64,000 nucleotides of DNA from CAWGAJ01 sp963820545 (GTDB taxonomy: Bacteria; Planctomycetota; Planctomycetia; Pirellulales; Thermoguttaceae). The notes below the pieces were generated by a model. That model made no database searches. It was not told the origin of the DNA and was given only the letters and a program-made list of their open reading frames with translations. The DNA is taken from NCBI GenBank assembly GCA_963820545.1, contig CAWGAJ010000001.1, forward strand, positions 1,116,001-1,180,000. The letters run 5' to 3'. This document shows, one piece after another, positions 42,552 through 51,907 of the stretch. Position 1 is the first letter of the stretch. Each line of letters opens with the position of its first letter. The translations under genes and the position numbers were made by a program.

Positions 42552-43433
42552 CTAATGGTCCAAAGCTTGATCTTCCGGTTCAGTGGATTTATCTTTTTTA
42601 ATCGCCGGACTGGGATTCTCAATATCTACTTGTATTTTGGGGAAATTACGTTTGAGCAGTAGTATGGCTTCAGGAGAAATTTTCATGTCTTTGGTCAGAT
42701 TGAGGCGTTTCAGATCGGTCAAAGAGTTTAGTTCAGACAATCCTGCATCGGTGATTTTAGTGCCTCTGATCAAGAGCCAATCGAGATTCTCCAGATTGGC
42801 AAGGTATTTCATGCCCTGATCGCTAATGTTGGTATTGGAAATATCCAGGATGCGCAGCGAGGAGATGCGGGCGATTTGCTCCAGACCTTTATCGGTGATT
42901 TTGGCGTTACTCAAGTGCAAGGCATTAAGGGACGGCAGTCCAGCCAGATGGACCATGCCGGCGTCGGTAACCGGCGTTGCATTAAGGACCAGGGAACTCA
43001 TATTTTTCAGATTGCTTAAATAAGCCAGTTGCTCGTCGTTGATTTTCACCCTCGCCAGATTCACGCTGAGGAGGTGGCGGAGTTTGGTAAACTGTTTTAA
43101 GGTCTCATCATCGGGATTCAAAAAGTTGCCGAAGTTCAAAGAGGTGGCCCTTTGATCGGGCTGCTCCTTGATTACAATGACGCCGCATTTTTCCAGTACC
43201 GCGGCGGCCTCCGCTTCGGCTTGCGTGCCACCCAAGCCGAACACCGCCTCCCTGAAGCCCTTGTTGGCTATATTGCCCAACATCCGTTGTCCCTGGTCTG
43301 TAAAGCACATCCAGAGGATGCCCACAATAATCAATAACACGACAAGCCAAATAATGAGTGACATTCCGCATGCGCAGCGGCATTTTTTTGCGGGTTCAGA
43401 TGGTGGATTTTGTGGAGAGTTGTTAGTGCTCAT
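42552..43433 (-). CDS. Membrane-anchored leucine-rich-repeat protein
   Basis: A 293-residue protein. A polar, Cys-containing N-terminus (KKCRCACGMS) precedes a transmembrane helix (about 24-46), then a short domain and about five LRR units of the LxxLxxLxLxxTxIxDxG type (about 110-260; for example VTDAGMVHLAGLPSLNALHLSNAKI). The repeats resemble those widespread in planctomycete proteins. It probably faces outward as a binding module; no catalytic domain is present. Confidence 0.8.
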   Translation of the reverse strand: MSTNNSPQNPPSEPAKKCRCACGMSLIIWLVVLLIIVGILWMCFTDQGQRMLGNIANKGFREAVFGLGGTQAEAEAAAVLEKCGVIVIKEQPDQRATSLNFGNFLNPDDETLKQFTKLRHLLSVNLARVKINDEQLAYLSNLKNMSSLVLNATPVTDAGMVHLAGLPSLNALHLSNAKITDKGLEQIARISSLRILDISNTNISDQGMKYLANLENLDWLLIRGTKITDAGLSELNSLTDLKRLNLTKDMKISPEAILLLKRNFPKIQVDIENPSPAIKKDKSTEPEDQALDH

Positions 43434-43480
43434 GAGACCAGACCTTTGCGTAGTTTAAGATCGCGGCTAAGAAATAATAA

Positions 43481-44533
43481 TTACAAAATATTTGTTTCCG
43501 GCGATGCCGTTTCCACTTGTCGATGCGGAGGGTTAACGGCTTGTTGTGCGCCGGTCGGCTGGGAGTCGTTGACGCCTTCCAGAAATATACCCATGCGGCG
43601 GAACTTTTCATAGCGGGCTTCGATAAGTTTATCGAGGGGAATCGCGGATAATTCTCGCAAGGTATTGCGGAGGTATATTTTCAAGCGATTAGCCATCAGG
43701 TGGTGATCGCGATGCGCGCCGCCTAAAGGTTCGGAGATGATTTTGTCGATAACTCCCAGCCGGAAAAGGTCCTGGGAGGTGATTTTCAAGGCTTCAGCGG
43801 CCTGTTCTTTATAGGCATGGCTTTTCCAGAGGATGCCGGCGCAGCCCTCGGGGCTGATGACCGAATAGTAAGCGTATTCGAGCATGGCCACGCGATCGCC
43901 TACGCCGATCCCTAGTGCCCCGCCCGACCCCCCTTCCCCGATAATCACGCAAATAATCGGCGTGGGCAGCCGGGACATTTCGAACATTGAATTGGCGATT
44001 GCTTGGAATTGACCGCGTTCTTCGGCGCCAATGCCGGGATAGGCCCCGCCGGTATCGATGAAACAGATGATCGGCATGTGGAACTTGGCCGCCAGCCGCA
44101 TCTTGCCCAGGGCCTTGCGATATCCCTCCGGATGGGCAAATCCATAATTGCACAAACTGCGCTCTTTTAAGTCCTTGCCTTTTTGCTGTCCGGCGATCAG
44201 CACTTTGAAAGTGTCGAGTTTGGCAAAGCCGGTACGGATCGCCCGATCGTCGCCAAAACACCGATCGCCATGCAGTTCCACGAATTCGTCGAAGATCAGC
44301 TCGAGATAGTCGGCCGTCATGGGCCGATCGGGATGCCGCGCCACCTCGACGATTTCCCAAGGAGTTAAATTTTTGTAGATCTGCTTGATCAATTCCACGC
44401 GCTCGCGGCGGAGGCGGCGAATTTCGTTGCGGACCTCGGGCTTCTGCTCGGTTTTGGTGGCGAGCTTGGCCAAGCGATCCTCCAATTCGAAAATCGGCCG
44501 CTCAAACGCCCGGGGATATTCTGTTGCTGCCAT
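43481..44533 (-). CDS. accA: Acetyl-CoA carboxylase carboxyltransferase subunit alpha
   Basis: A 350-residue subunit that with AccD transfers CO2 from carboxybiotin to acetyl-CoA, the first step of fatty acid synthesis. Landmarks: FERPIFELEDRLAKL at the start, LTPWEIVEVARHPDRP, FVELHGDRCFGDD, FIDTGGAYPGIGAEERGQ, and GEGGSGGALGIGVGD with AYYSVISPEGCA. The length is slightly above the usual ~320, with a polar tail. The kinase gene stops 3 bp upstream of its ATG, so they are cotranscribed. Confidence 0.96.
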   Translation of the reverse strand: MAATEYPRAFERPIFELEDRLAKLATKTEQKPEVRNEIRRLRRERVELIKQIYKNLTPWEIVEVARHPDRPMTADYLELIFDEFVELHGDRCFGDDRAIRTGFAKLDTFKVLIAGQQKGKDLKERSLCNYGFAHPEGYRKALGKMRLAAKFHMPIICFIDTGGAYPGIGAEERGQFQAIANSMFEMSRLPTPIICVIIGEGGSGGALGIGVGDRVAMLEYAYYSVISPEGCAGILWKSHAYKEQAAEALKITSQDLFRLGVIDKIISEPLGGAHRDHHLMANRLKIYLRNTLRELSAIPLDKLIEARYEKFRRMGIFLEGVNDSQPTGAQQAVNPPHRQVETASPETNIL

Positions 44534-44536
44534 AGC

Positions 44537-45430
44537 CTATAGTGTATTTTGCTCCGCTTCCGGCGGTTTGTATTGAATTTTAAACATCCGTACCATGCGA
44601 AACTCAGTTAAAAAATCTTCCATGGTCTCGGGGCGGGCGTCGGGATTTTTGGCCATGCACTTGCGGACCAGTTGGGCGAACTCCGCCGTCACGTTGTTGT
44701 TGGCCGCCTCCAAGGGCGGCGGCGGCGAGCGCAAATGTTTCATCAACAAATCCTGGGAACTAGTCCCTGTAAAGGGCGGTTTGCCGGCCAGCATCTCGTG
44801 CAACACGCAGCCGAAACTGTATATATCCGCACGAAGATCCGGGGCCGTGCCGCGGATTTGTTCGGGCGCCATGTAACTGCGCGTCCCTTGCACTTTGCCC
44901 CGCCCGGAAAAAAGTTGCATGATTCGCGACCTGTGTTTGCGGGCCAAGGCAAAGTCGATTAATTTTATCTCCCCCTCGTCACTGACGAGGAAATTGTCGG
45001 GCTTGACGTCGCGGTGGACCCAGCCCATCTTGTGAAGATATCCCAAGGCCTCCGCCGAACGTTCTACGATTACCGGCAACAGATAAGCGATTTTTTCAAT
45101 GCCCGCGTTTATCCGCTGCTTCAGGTTCGGCGCCGAAAACCACTCCGCCGCTAAATATGGTATGCCACGATCGATTTCAAAGGAAAATATATCGATAATC
45201 AACGGATGTTTTAAGGTCTGACCGACTGTATACTCCCAACGGAGAAAGCTGATTTGCTCTCGATTGGTTCGATATCTCTCCAGTAAGGTCTTAATGCACA
45301 CGATGCGCTGAGTGGCATCGTCGTAGGCCTGCCAAATCTGGCAATTCTGGCCCGTGTGCACCACGTTCAGCAGCCTAAAGGGACCGATATAGCCGGGTGT
45401 TGTTTTTGCCACAAAAAACGTCTCGCACAA
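44537..45430 (-). CDS. Ser/Thr protein kinase
   Basis: A 297-residue single-domain kinase with no transmembrane part. The catalytic loop HRDVKPDNFLV is intact, the ATP lysine is in VCIKTLL, and the activation segment shows SYMAPEQIRGTAPDLRADIYSFGCVLHEML. Two deviations: DFG is DFA, and the glycine-rich loop is reduced (HTGQNCQIWQA). DFA with intact K and catalytic D may still be active. It lies 3 bp upstream of accA, suggesting a link to lipid synthesis control or mere cotranscription. Confidence 0.9.
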   Translation of the reverse strand: MCETFFVAKTTPGYIGPFRLLNVVHTGQNCQIWQAYDDATQRIVCIKTLLERYRTNREQISFLRWEYTVGQTLKHPLIIDIFSFEIDRGIPYLAAEWFSAPNLKQRINAGIEKIAYLLPVIVERSAEALGYLHKMGWVHRDVKPDNFLVSDEGEIKLIDFALARKHRSRIMQLFSGRGKVQGTRSYMAPEQIRGTAPDLRADIYSFGCVLHEMLAGKPPFTGTSSQDLLMKHLRSPPPPLEAANNNVTAEFAQLVRKCMAKNPDARPETMEDFLTEFRMVRMFKIQYKPPEAEQNTL

Positions 45431-45731
45431 ATACCTCTTACTAGGGTTTGGTCCTCAGGCTGCTACACCACCTGAATCTTTCCGGTTGACTATAAGTGTA
45501 GCCGTATACTACAAGTTAGGCAACGGCTCTTATATCCCCCAAATGGGCTGAATGGCGTTTAAAACACGTTTTTTTTCTCTGTCAGTCAGTCTTCTATCAT
45601 CAATTGCCCAATAAGGTATAAAATAACTGTCTTAAATAAAAAAAAGGTACTCCCCTGCCCTGCTTATCAGTGGAATTGAGTAGACGCGAAGAGACATACC
45701 CTTATCTCAAAAAAATATATCCGGAACATTA
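45431..45731. other. AT-rich intergenic region with GCTACAC/GTGTAGC inverted repeat
   Basis: No gene seen. GCTACAC (45462-45468) and GTGTAGC (45496-45502) face each other, the same heptanucleotide as the element ends at 42391 and 63637 but in outward order. The rest is low in GC and probably holds divergent promoters for the kinase and the small membrane protein. Confidence 0.5.
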
Positions 45732-46199
45732 TTGATGGTGATAAACATGATTGAATTTACCACACTTTCCAAGCAAGAAGAGAAGTGTATCAAGAATGCC
45801 AGAAAACAAGTTCAATCCTATAAGAAATGGGGACGTTTGTCTGCTGTTTTTTATTTATTTATATCAATAACTATGATCCTTATCAGTATTGTGTTTATAT
45901 TTGTTGTCATGAATTTAGTGAGATCAATAATGGGTATAGCTAATCCTGCAAATCCCAACCAACAACAAATCAACGCAGCCGATCTAGGATTGGCTTTAGG
46001 ATTAACGTTTGGTTTTTCACTTGGTATTCTAATATTCAAAGGAATGCATCTTCTTTTCAAATCTATCAATCTGTTCAAAGGCAATATCACCAGCCATCTG
46101 TTAATCAAATACCACGATGGAATCCTAAACCTTTTGCATAATCTAAACGAAGGAAAGATTGAAATGTTGAATGGGAAACTACCACCTAAGCCTAAATAA
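45732..46199 (+). CDS. Small membrane protein of unknown function
   Basis: A 155-residue protein with two transmembrane helices (about 41-67 and 89-113), an N-terminal KQEEKCIKNARKQVQSYKKWG helix, and a C-terminal basic segment. No family recognised. It is markedly AT-rich with Lys/Ile/Asn-rich codon use unlike its neighbours, hinting at foreign origin. The start is uncertain: ATG 45732 or ATG 45747. Confidence 0.6.
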   Translation: MMVINMIEFTTLSKQEEKCIKNARKQVQSYKKWGRLSAVFYLFISITMILISIVFIFVVMNLVRSIMGIANPANPNQQQINAADLGLALGLTFGFSLGILIFKGMHLLFKSINLFKGNITSHLLIKYHDGILNLLHNLNEGKIEMLNGKLPPKPK

Positions 46200-46242
46200 T
46201 CTTGGGATTCATAAACCAAAAGATAATCAGCGGTTCACATTT

Positions 46243-46281
46243 TCCTTCATCCTTCATCCTTCATCCCTCATCCTTCATCCT
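46243..46281. repeat. TTCATCC-class heptamer tract at a convergent gene end
   Basis: About five TTCATCC units ending at the TAA (read on -) of the giant coiled-coil gene. Confidence 0.8.
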
Positions 46282-49200
46282 TACTTTGCATTCATCATTT
46301 TAATGATCAACTCTGCCAGGCGGTTTTGTTCCTCGGCAAGTTGCGCATATTGACGGCGCTGTTGGTCGGTGGGTTTGCCATCGGGGCCGACGGCCTCGGC
46401 CAGCGCGACCGTGCGCCCGTTGATTTCCTCTTGCAGCATTTTGAGCAATTTTAGTTCCGCCAAGCTAAGAGATTTTTGCGAAGGTTTCTGCCCTTGTTGG
46501 CCCACGTCTGCCTTGGCGCCGGAAGCATTCTCGCCAATATCTGCTTGATTTTCAGCAGCTTCGGGCTTTAAGGCTTCCAGTAGTAACGCCAGCCGCCGCA
46601 GGGCATTGTGCTGCGCCTCTTGCGTTTCCTTTCCAGTAAGATTTTTTTCGAGCAATTCGGCCGCCTGATCCATATCGTGGCTTGCGCCGAAAAGTGCAAA
46701 GCCAAAGGCAGCGCTGTTGGATTGCCGGATCAACTCTAGGGCATCGGTTTGGATAGCGCGTTGCAATCGGACCAGCTCGCGAAGGGCGACCAACTGCGCC
46801 CTGGCGAACTGCCCTTGGGATTGCCGCATTTGCTCCCAGCGTTTTGTATCCTCCCAGGCGTTTTGCTGCCGGTCATAAAGGTTTTTAATGGTTTCTTTCC
46901 ACTGGGCAAGTTTTTCCAGCACCGCTTCCTCACCGCGCCGCTGGGCGAGAATATTGAGAATTCCTTGGAGGTTCTCCATAATTGTTTTTTGCCTCCTGGC
47001 GGCCTGGCCGAGTTGATTTTGCCGCAGACTCTCGCCGCAGGCGCGCATTTGCTCGCCGATATCACGCTCTCGGGCTTCGTTCAGTGCCTTGGCAACGCCC
47101 TGGGCTGCTGGGGGATCATTCTGTTGTAATTCGACGCCGATCCGCTCCATCTCTTGGAGGATTCTATCCAGCGATCGGGCATGTTCGTATTGACGCGAAG
47201 CGAGATTTTTCAAATCGGCTGCATCTTGGGGCGATAGTTCCTTAAGGGCTTTGGTTAGTGTGCGGCGGCCCAGTTCGGCCGTGCGACGGGCGGTTTCTTC
47301 CTCTTCGCTGATTAGTTGGCTTAAATCGCGCTGAAAACGGCGGTTGCTATCACATTGCGTGAATTGCGCAAGCATATTTTCCAGCGCCGCGATTACCTGG
47401 TCTTGATTTTTTTCGGCCGCGGCCAATGCAGCGATTACTTCGGCGCCGGATCGCGTCGGCCCGGTCGATTCGCCCATCGCAACTTCAGTGGATTTGACGG
47501 CAAAGGTCAATTCACGATTGATAATGGGGAAGTATTCGCGCTGAAGCCGCTCGATTTCTTTCTGCACCAAATCCAAATGCCGCTTCAGTTCCGGGTTATC
47601 GAGGCGATTGTTCTCTAAATCGTTCAGCATGGCGAAAACGTGCGACAAAACGCCTTCGTTGCGGCTGGTCATGATCAGACTCACCCGGCGTTGGCCGAGT
47701 TGGGACGCGCGGAGCTGATCCAATTCGGGTTGTTCCGGGCGTTTGGCCTCATCCAGGCGCATTCGAACAGTCTCGACTTGCGATCGGGCGGCGCGCTCGA
47801 GCTTCAATATTCGATCCAATTCGGATACGAGCAGGTTTTGCCGACCGGCAATGCGCTCTTGAAGTTCGCGCGGTCTGACGACGATCAACCGTCGCGGCTC
47901 GCTCCGCGTGGTTTGGGCCTTGTAATCGGAGGCCATGGCCTGGAAGACGAGTTGCCTGCCCGGTGCCAGGCGCAGCGGTTCCAACTGCCAGCGATACTCG
48001 ACGACCCGCTGCTGGCCGGATGGAGTCAACTGGGGAAAATTGCCTGCGGTCTGGGCCGCAATCTGCTGCGGGCCGACGTACAAGGTTACGATCGTTTCCG
48101 GGGATGATTGAGACTTCGGAATTTCTGCCTGCAATATAGTCTCAGCGGTGGATTGCCTACTGAACGCCAAAGCTACCTCGCGAATCGCTAGATCGTCTTT
48201 TGCCGCAATGCGCAGCGGCACAACGGCCTGGGGAGTAACGTATAGATTGGCCATGGGCTGCTCGATGGTCACGCTCGGCGAGGCGTCTTGAAGGACGTCG
48301 ATTTCCCAGCGATCGTTCTCGCCGCCTGTCAGTCCTTCACGATCAATAAGGCGGAACCAGTAGGAACCCGAGTTTTCCATCAACAATTCGGGCTCGTTGA
48401 ATGAAACCCCCAGCCCGTCGCCGCTCAGTTGACCGGAAAACTCGCGGCCGTCTTCCAGGCAAAGTACCGCCTTTTGCAGTGGCTTCGTGGCTTGGGCCTC
48501 GATTTCCAATCGCGTGCCTGCCAGAGCGCGGATGTGATTTTCGGCTTTTTCCGGCGGCCAGCCAGTGTAAGACGGCGGGAACAAGCGGATCGAAAGCGAC
48601 TCGATCTGCGGCGGATCAACCACTGCCACCGGCTGCCAGGACATCGATTGATCGTCGCCGCCTTCGACGCGATATGCAAACGGCTGCACCACGTTTTCTC
48701 GCCGGGCGAGGGCCATCTTGACTCCCTGCTGCATTAATGCGGTTTCTTCCACGAAAACGCCTGCGGCGCCGGCAAATCGATAATGGATCCAGACTTCGCC
48801 CGGCATGGGAGCGACTTGGGAATCGATCACTTCGATCTGGAATGACTGACCACGGCCCACGCGCTTAACGGGCTGGCGAATCGCCAGGTGGTTTTTTTGC
48901 GGCCAGGCGGCATTGCTTAGCGGATTAATCAAGCGCACAACGGCCGTTCGTGCTGCCCCAGGATCGAGCATCAACAGGATTATCGCCGCCAAACAAACCG
49001 CTCCGCAAAGCATTACCGCACGCAAAACCGGACGCAGGTCGAGTGCCTGATTGAAATCCAGATCTTCAATCTCATCCGCTGTCCGGGCAATAACACTACG
49101 GCGCAAGGCAGGCGATCCGGCCATTGGATCGTCATCCTCCTGCTGGCAGAACTCCACCGCGCTGGCCAGTCTGTCTTCCAAGCCGGGAAAATGCCGCTGA

Positions 49201-49469
49201 AGTCTAATGGCCAGATCAACGTTTCTGAAGCGGACAAGGGCCGGCATATAAAAAAAGCGATAACCGGTCCAAACCAATGTTACCAGCAACGCCAAGGAAG
49301 CCAAGATCCGCAGGCCCAGGTCCTGATATCGTAAAAAATAATCCAACAGGCCCAACGCGATCAAGGCCGCCAGCACGCCTGTGACCATTGTGCTTAGTCC
49401 ATAGGCCGCCGCCAGCAGGCGCACGCGGCGTCTTAAGCGGGCAATTTTTTCCTCTAGCGCATGGGACAT
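46281..49469 (-). CDS. Giant membrane-anchored coiled-coil protein (DUF4175-like)
   Basis: A 1062-residue protein. Two N-terminal transmembrane helices (about 20-70) and a third near 145-165 are followed by beta-rich domains (about 190-520), then a long helical, Q/E/R-rich region (about 540-1060) with coiled-coil character (for example LEKLAQWKETIKNLYDRQQNAWEDTK in pieces). This layout resembles DUF4175-type proteins encoded beside MoxR-DUF58 operons. Probably a cell-envelope protein. Last gene of the operon, 47 bp after the VWA-type gene. Confidence 0.75.
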   Translation of the reverse strand: MSHALEEKIARLRRRVRLLAAAYGLSTMVTGVLAALIALGLLDYFLRYQDLGLRILASLALLVTLVWTGYRFFYMPALVRFRNVDLAIRLQRHFPGLEDRLASAVEFCQQEDDDPMAGSPALRRSVIARTADEIEDLDFNQALDLRPVLRAVMLCGAVCLAAIILLMLDPGAARTAVVRLINPLSNAAWPQKNHLAIRQPVKRVGRGQSFQIEVIDSQVAPMPGEVWIHYRFAGAAGVFVEETALMQQGVKMALARRENVVQPFAYRVEGGDDQSMSWQPVAVVDPPQIESLSIRLFPPSYTGWPPEKAENHIRALAGTRLEIEAQATKPLQKAVLCLEDGREFSGQLSGDGLGVSFNEPELLMENSGSYWFRLIDREGLTGGENDRWEIDVLQDASPSVTIEQPMANLYVTPQAVVPLRIAAKDDLAIREVALAFSRQSTAETILQAEIPKSQSSPETIVTLYVGPQQIAAQTAGNFPQLTPSGQQRVVEYRWQLEPLRLAPGRQLVFQAMASDYKAQTTRSEPRRLIVVRPRELQERIAGRQNLLVSELDRILKLERAARSQVETVRMRLDEAKRPEQPELDQLRASQLGQRRVSLIMTSRNEGVLSHVFAMLNDLENNRLDNPELKRHLDLVQKEIERLQREYFPIINRELTFAVKSTEVAMGESTGPTRSGAEVIAALAAAEKNQDQVIAALENMLAQFTQCDSNRRFQRDLSQLISEEEETARRTAELGRRTLTKALKELSPQDAADLKNLASRQYEHARSLDRILQEMERIGVELQQNDPPAAQGVAKALNEARERDIGEQMRACGESLRQNQLGQAARRQKTIMENLQGILNILAQRRGEEAVLEKLAQWKETIKNLYDRQQNAWEDTKRWEQMRQSQGQFARAQLVALRELVRLQRAIQTDALELIRQSNSAAFGFALFGASHDMDQAAELLEKNLTGKETQEAQHNALRRLALLLEALKPEAAENQADIGENASGAKADVGQQGQKPSQKSLSLAELKLLKMLQEEINGRTVALAEAVGPDGKPTDQQRRQYAQLAEEQNRLAELIIKMMNAK

Positions 49470-49479
49470 AAAACAATCT

Positions 49480-49515
49480 TCTCACTAATCACTATCCACT
49501 AACCACTATCCACTT
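49480..49515 (-). repeat. CCACTAT-class heptamer tract between two operon genes
   Basis: Five 7-nt units (TCCACTA/ACCACTA/ATCACTA) fill the 47-bp gap. Confidence 0.75.
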
Positions 49516-49516
49516 T

Positions 49517-51907
49517 CTAAGCCATACCGCCGCGTTTTCTCAATAGCCATTCACTAACCAGCAACAGCAGGAATACCAGCAGCACCGGCCATTTGTTCCA
49601 AAGCGGTATGGGCGGCAACGTTTCGATGGGCACTAGGCGGCTGGGAGGCAGATCGCGGAGCAAGTTGTCGGCTGCGAGGAAATCATAGTAGCGGCCGCCG
49701 CTTTGTGTTGCGGCCTGGCGCATGGCGGGCTCGTCCATGCGAAGATGCGCGAACTCGCCTGGTGCAGCGGCAACGGTAAAATCAATCGATGGCGCTTGAC
49801 CTTCCACGCCGGGCGCTGCCAGCCAGGCATGATAACTGCCCGGCAAGGTTTGATCCAGAACGCCTTCGAACGTCTCTCGGCCGGTCGCGGTGCGATGCAG
49901 TTGGATACGCCGGCTTTGTTGTCCCGGCTGTTCCACCATCACCGTTACATTGTCGTCTGCGGCGGGCGCAAGGCGCTCGTCGGCAAAGCGCACGTGCAGA
50001 CGCACCACCTCGCCCTGAGTATATTCGCGGCGGTCGGTCGTAAGGGTGACGTTGCCGCCGCTTTGGGCCACGCCCGACCGACTGAGGTAACGGATGGTTT
50101 GGATCCAATAGCGGGCGAAAAACACATCGCCTGTGCGCCATCGCCAGCGCCAGGTTTCGTCGGTGGCATGAAAGAGCACTTTTCCTGCCCCCACGTATTG
50201 CATCACGATTATCGGCAGGCGCCGGCCGTCGCTAAAGGTGCGGCCGGGGTGTTCGGCCAGTACACGCGCACCGGGTTTCAGATCCGGTGCTTCGGCAAAC
50301 CAATAAAGCGGCGGTAAGTTTTGCCAGATTGTTTCTGTTTGGGCCGGCGTATCGCCCAGTTGCATGGCCGGGCTGGCCAGTCCGAGTTCGGTAGGCTTTA
50401 GCACAAAACCCTCGGTTATGGGCTGGCTGGGATCGGGCAAGCGAACGCTGGCGAGTTCGACCGGCAGCAGCCGCTCCAGCGGCGTGCCGCGATAAGCCAG
50501 CGGCATGTACATGGGGCCGGCAATTAATACCAGGGCTCCGCCATTTCCCGGCTGATCGACAAACGCCGCCAGACTCTGCATGACCGATGCGCTTAACAGC
50601 GCCGGATCAAGGTTGCCGAGAATGATCACGTCATAGGAAAACAACTCCTCACGGCGTTCGGGAAACATGCCGAGCGCGGCCTTGTCTTGCTGGGCGTGTT
50701 CTAGGTCGGCATCCTGAAGCACCGTGTGCAATTCGATGGTCTCGTGGCGCTCGAGCACGTTGCGCAAATAGCGGAATTCAAAAGTCGGCCGGGCCTGAGC
50801 CAAAAGCACGCGGACTTTTTCCTTGCGCACTTGAACCATGCGCGATTGGCTGTTGTTTTCGGTTTGCAGTTCGCCCTCTTGCGGCTGAGCTTCGACTATG
50901 TACTGGAATTGTCCCGCCTGCGTGGGCCGATAGAGCAGCCTCACGGTCTGCGGTTGCTCATCCGGGCCCACCGTGACTTCCGTCTCGGCGAGCACCTGGG
51001 GATTGCCTTTTTCGCGGAGTACGACCGTGGCCCTGCTCCCCTGCAAACCCGTGCCGCTGAGTTTGCACTCGAACTGCACGACGTTGCCGACGAAGACCAC
51101 GTCATCGACCGTAAGATCGCTTAGTTTCAAGTCCCGGCCCGGCCAATCGCTGCCCAAGCCGATGCAAAACAGCGGCACGCCGCGGCGCTGGGCAGAGGCA
51201 GCGGCGTCGGCCAGCGAGGGACCTGCGGTATTGACGCCGTCGCTAAGGATCACTATCGCCGCCGGCATGTCGCCGCGTAATTCGTCCAGAATGACGCTAA
51301 CCGCGGCGCCGATTCGGCTGGTTTCGCCGCTGGGCTTAAGCGACTCGATTTCCTCGACCAGCCCTTCAACCTCCAAGCGCGGGCTTTGTCGCACGCCGGT
51401 GAGGAAACACACCCGCAACGTGTATTTATTGGCTAATCCCCTTAGCAGCGCGGCGTTTTGTTCGCAAAGCAGCGTGCGGGCAAGATTCCAACGGGTGATT
51501 TCGGTTTCTTTGGGTGTTAGTTGTTTTATACGCTCAAGCAACGACTTGCAAATTTTATCGTCATAACGATCGGCAATGGTCATGCTCAATGAATCGTCGA
51601 TCAGCACCGCCAGATAAGGTAGAGCGGTGCGTTTAAGCAAAACCGTCACCTGCGCGATCATCAGCAGCACCATGGCCGCCAGCGAAAGCCGAACCAGCGC
51701 CAGCATCAAACGGTAACGCCGGCCGACGAGCCGGCCTTCGCGAAGATAAATTCCCGCGACAAATGCCGCTGCCAGGCCGATCGCCAGCAAGGTCACCCAG
51801 GGAGGCCAGGGCCAACTGTGAGTAAGGCTCCAAGAAACTGTCTCGCCGGGCCCCGTTTTCAGGCCTAACCAACGCTCGATAAAATTGGGCAAAGTGCCGC
51901 TCATCAT
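49517..51907 (-). CDS. Membrane protein with von Willebrand factor A-like domain
   Basis: A 796-residue protein: two N-terminal transmembrane helices (about 30-75), a VWA-type domain with AVLIDDSLSMTIADRYDD (DxSxS MIDAS) and AIVILSDGVNTAGPS, Ig-like segments, a glutamine-amidotransferase-like fold (about 400-530), and a C-terminal helix before a basic tail. It is the usual companion of BatA-like proteins in planctomycete MoxR operons. Start ATG 51907 overlaps the previous gene's stop (ATGA). Confidence 0.82.
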   Translation of the reverse strand: MMSGTLPNFIERWLGLKTGPGETVSWSLTHSWPWPPWVTLLAIGLAAAFVAGIYLREGRLVGRRYRLMLALVRLSLAAMVLLMIAQVTVLLKRTALPYLAVLIDDSLSMTIADRYDDKICKSLLERIKQLTPKETEITRWNLARTLLCEQNAALLRGLANKYTLRVCFLTGVRQSPRLEVEGLVEEIESLKPSGETSRIGAAVSVILDELRGDMPAAIVILSDGVNTAGPSLADAAASAQRRGVPLFCIGLGSDWPGRDLKLSDLTVDDVVFVGNVVQFECKLSGTGLQGSRATVVLREKGNPQVLAETEVTVGPDEQPQTVRLLYRPTQAGQFQYIVEAQPQEGELQTENNSQSRMVQVRKEKVRVLLAQARPTFEFRYLRNVLERHETIELHTVLQDADLEHAQQDKAALGMFPERREELFSYDVIILGNLDPALLSASVMQSLAAFVDQPGNGGALVLIAGPMYMPLAYRGTPLERLLPVELASVRLPDPSQPITEGFVLKPTELGLASPAMQLGDTPAQTETIWQNLPPLYWFAEAPDLKPGARVLAEHPGRTFSDGRRLPIIVMQYVGAGKVLFHATDETWRWRWRTGDVFFARYWIQTIRYLSRSGVAQSGGNVTLTTDRREYTQGEVVRLHVRFADERLAPAADDNVTVMVEQPGQQSRRIQLHRTATGRETFEGVLDQTLPGSYHAWLAAPGVEGQAPSIDFTVAAAPGEFAHLRMDEPAMRQAATQSGGRYYDFLAADNLLRDLPPSRLVPIETLPPIPLWNKWPVLLVFLLLLVSEWLLRKRGGMA

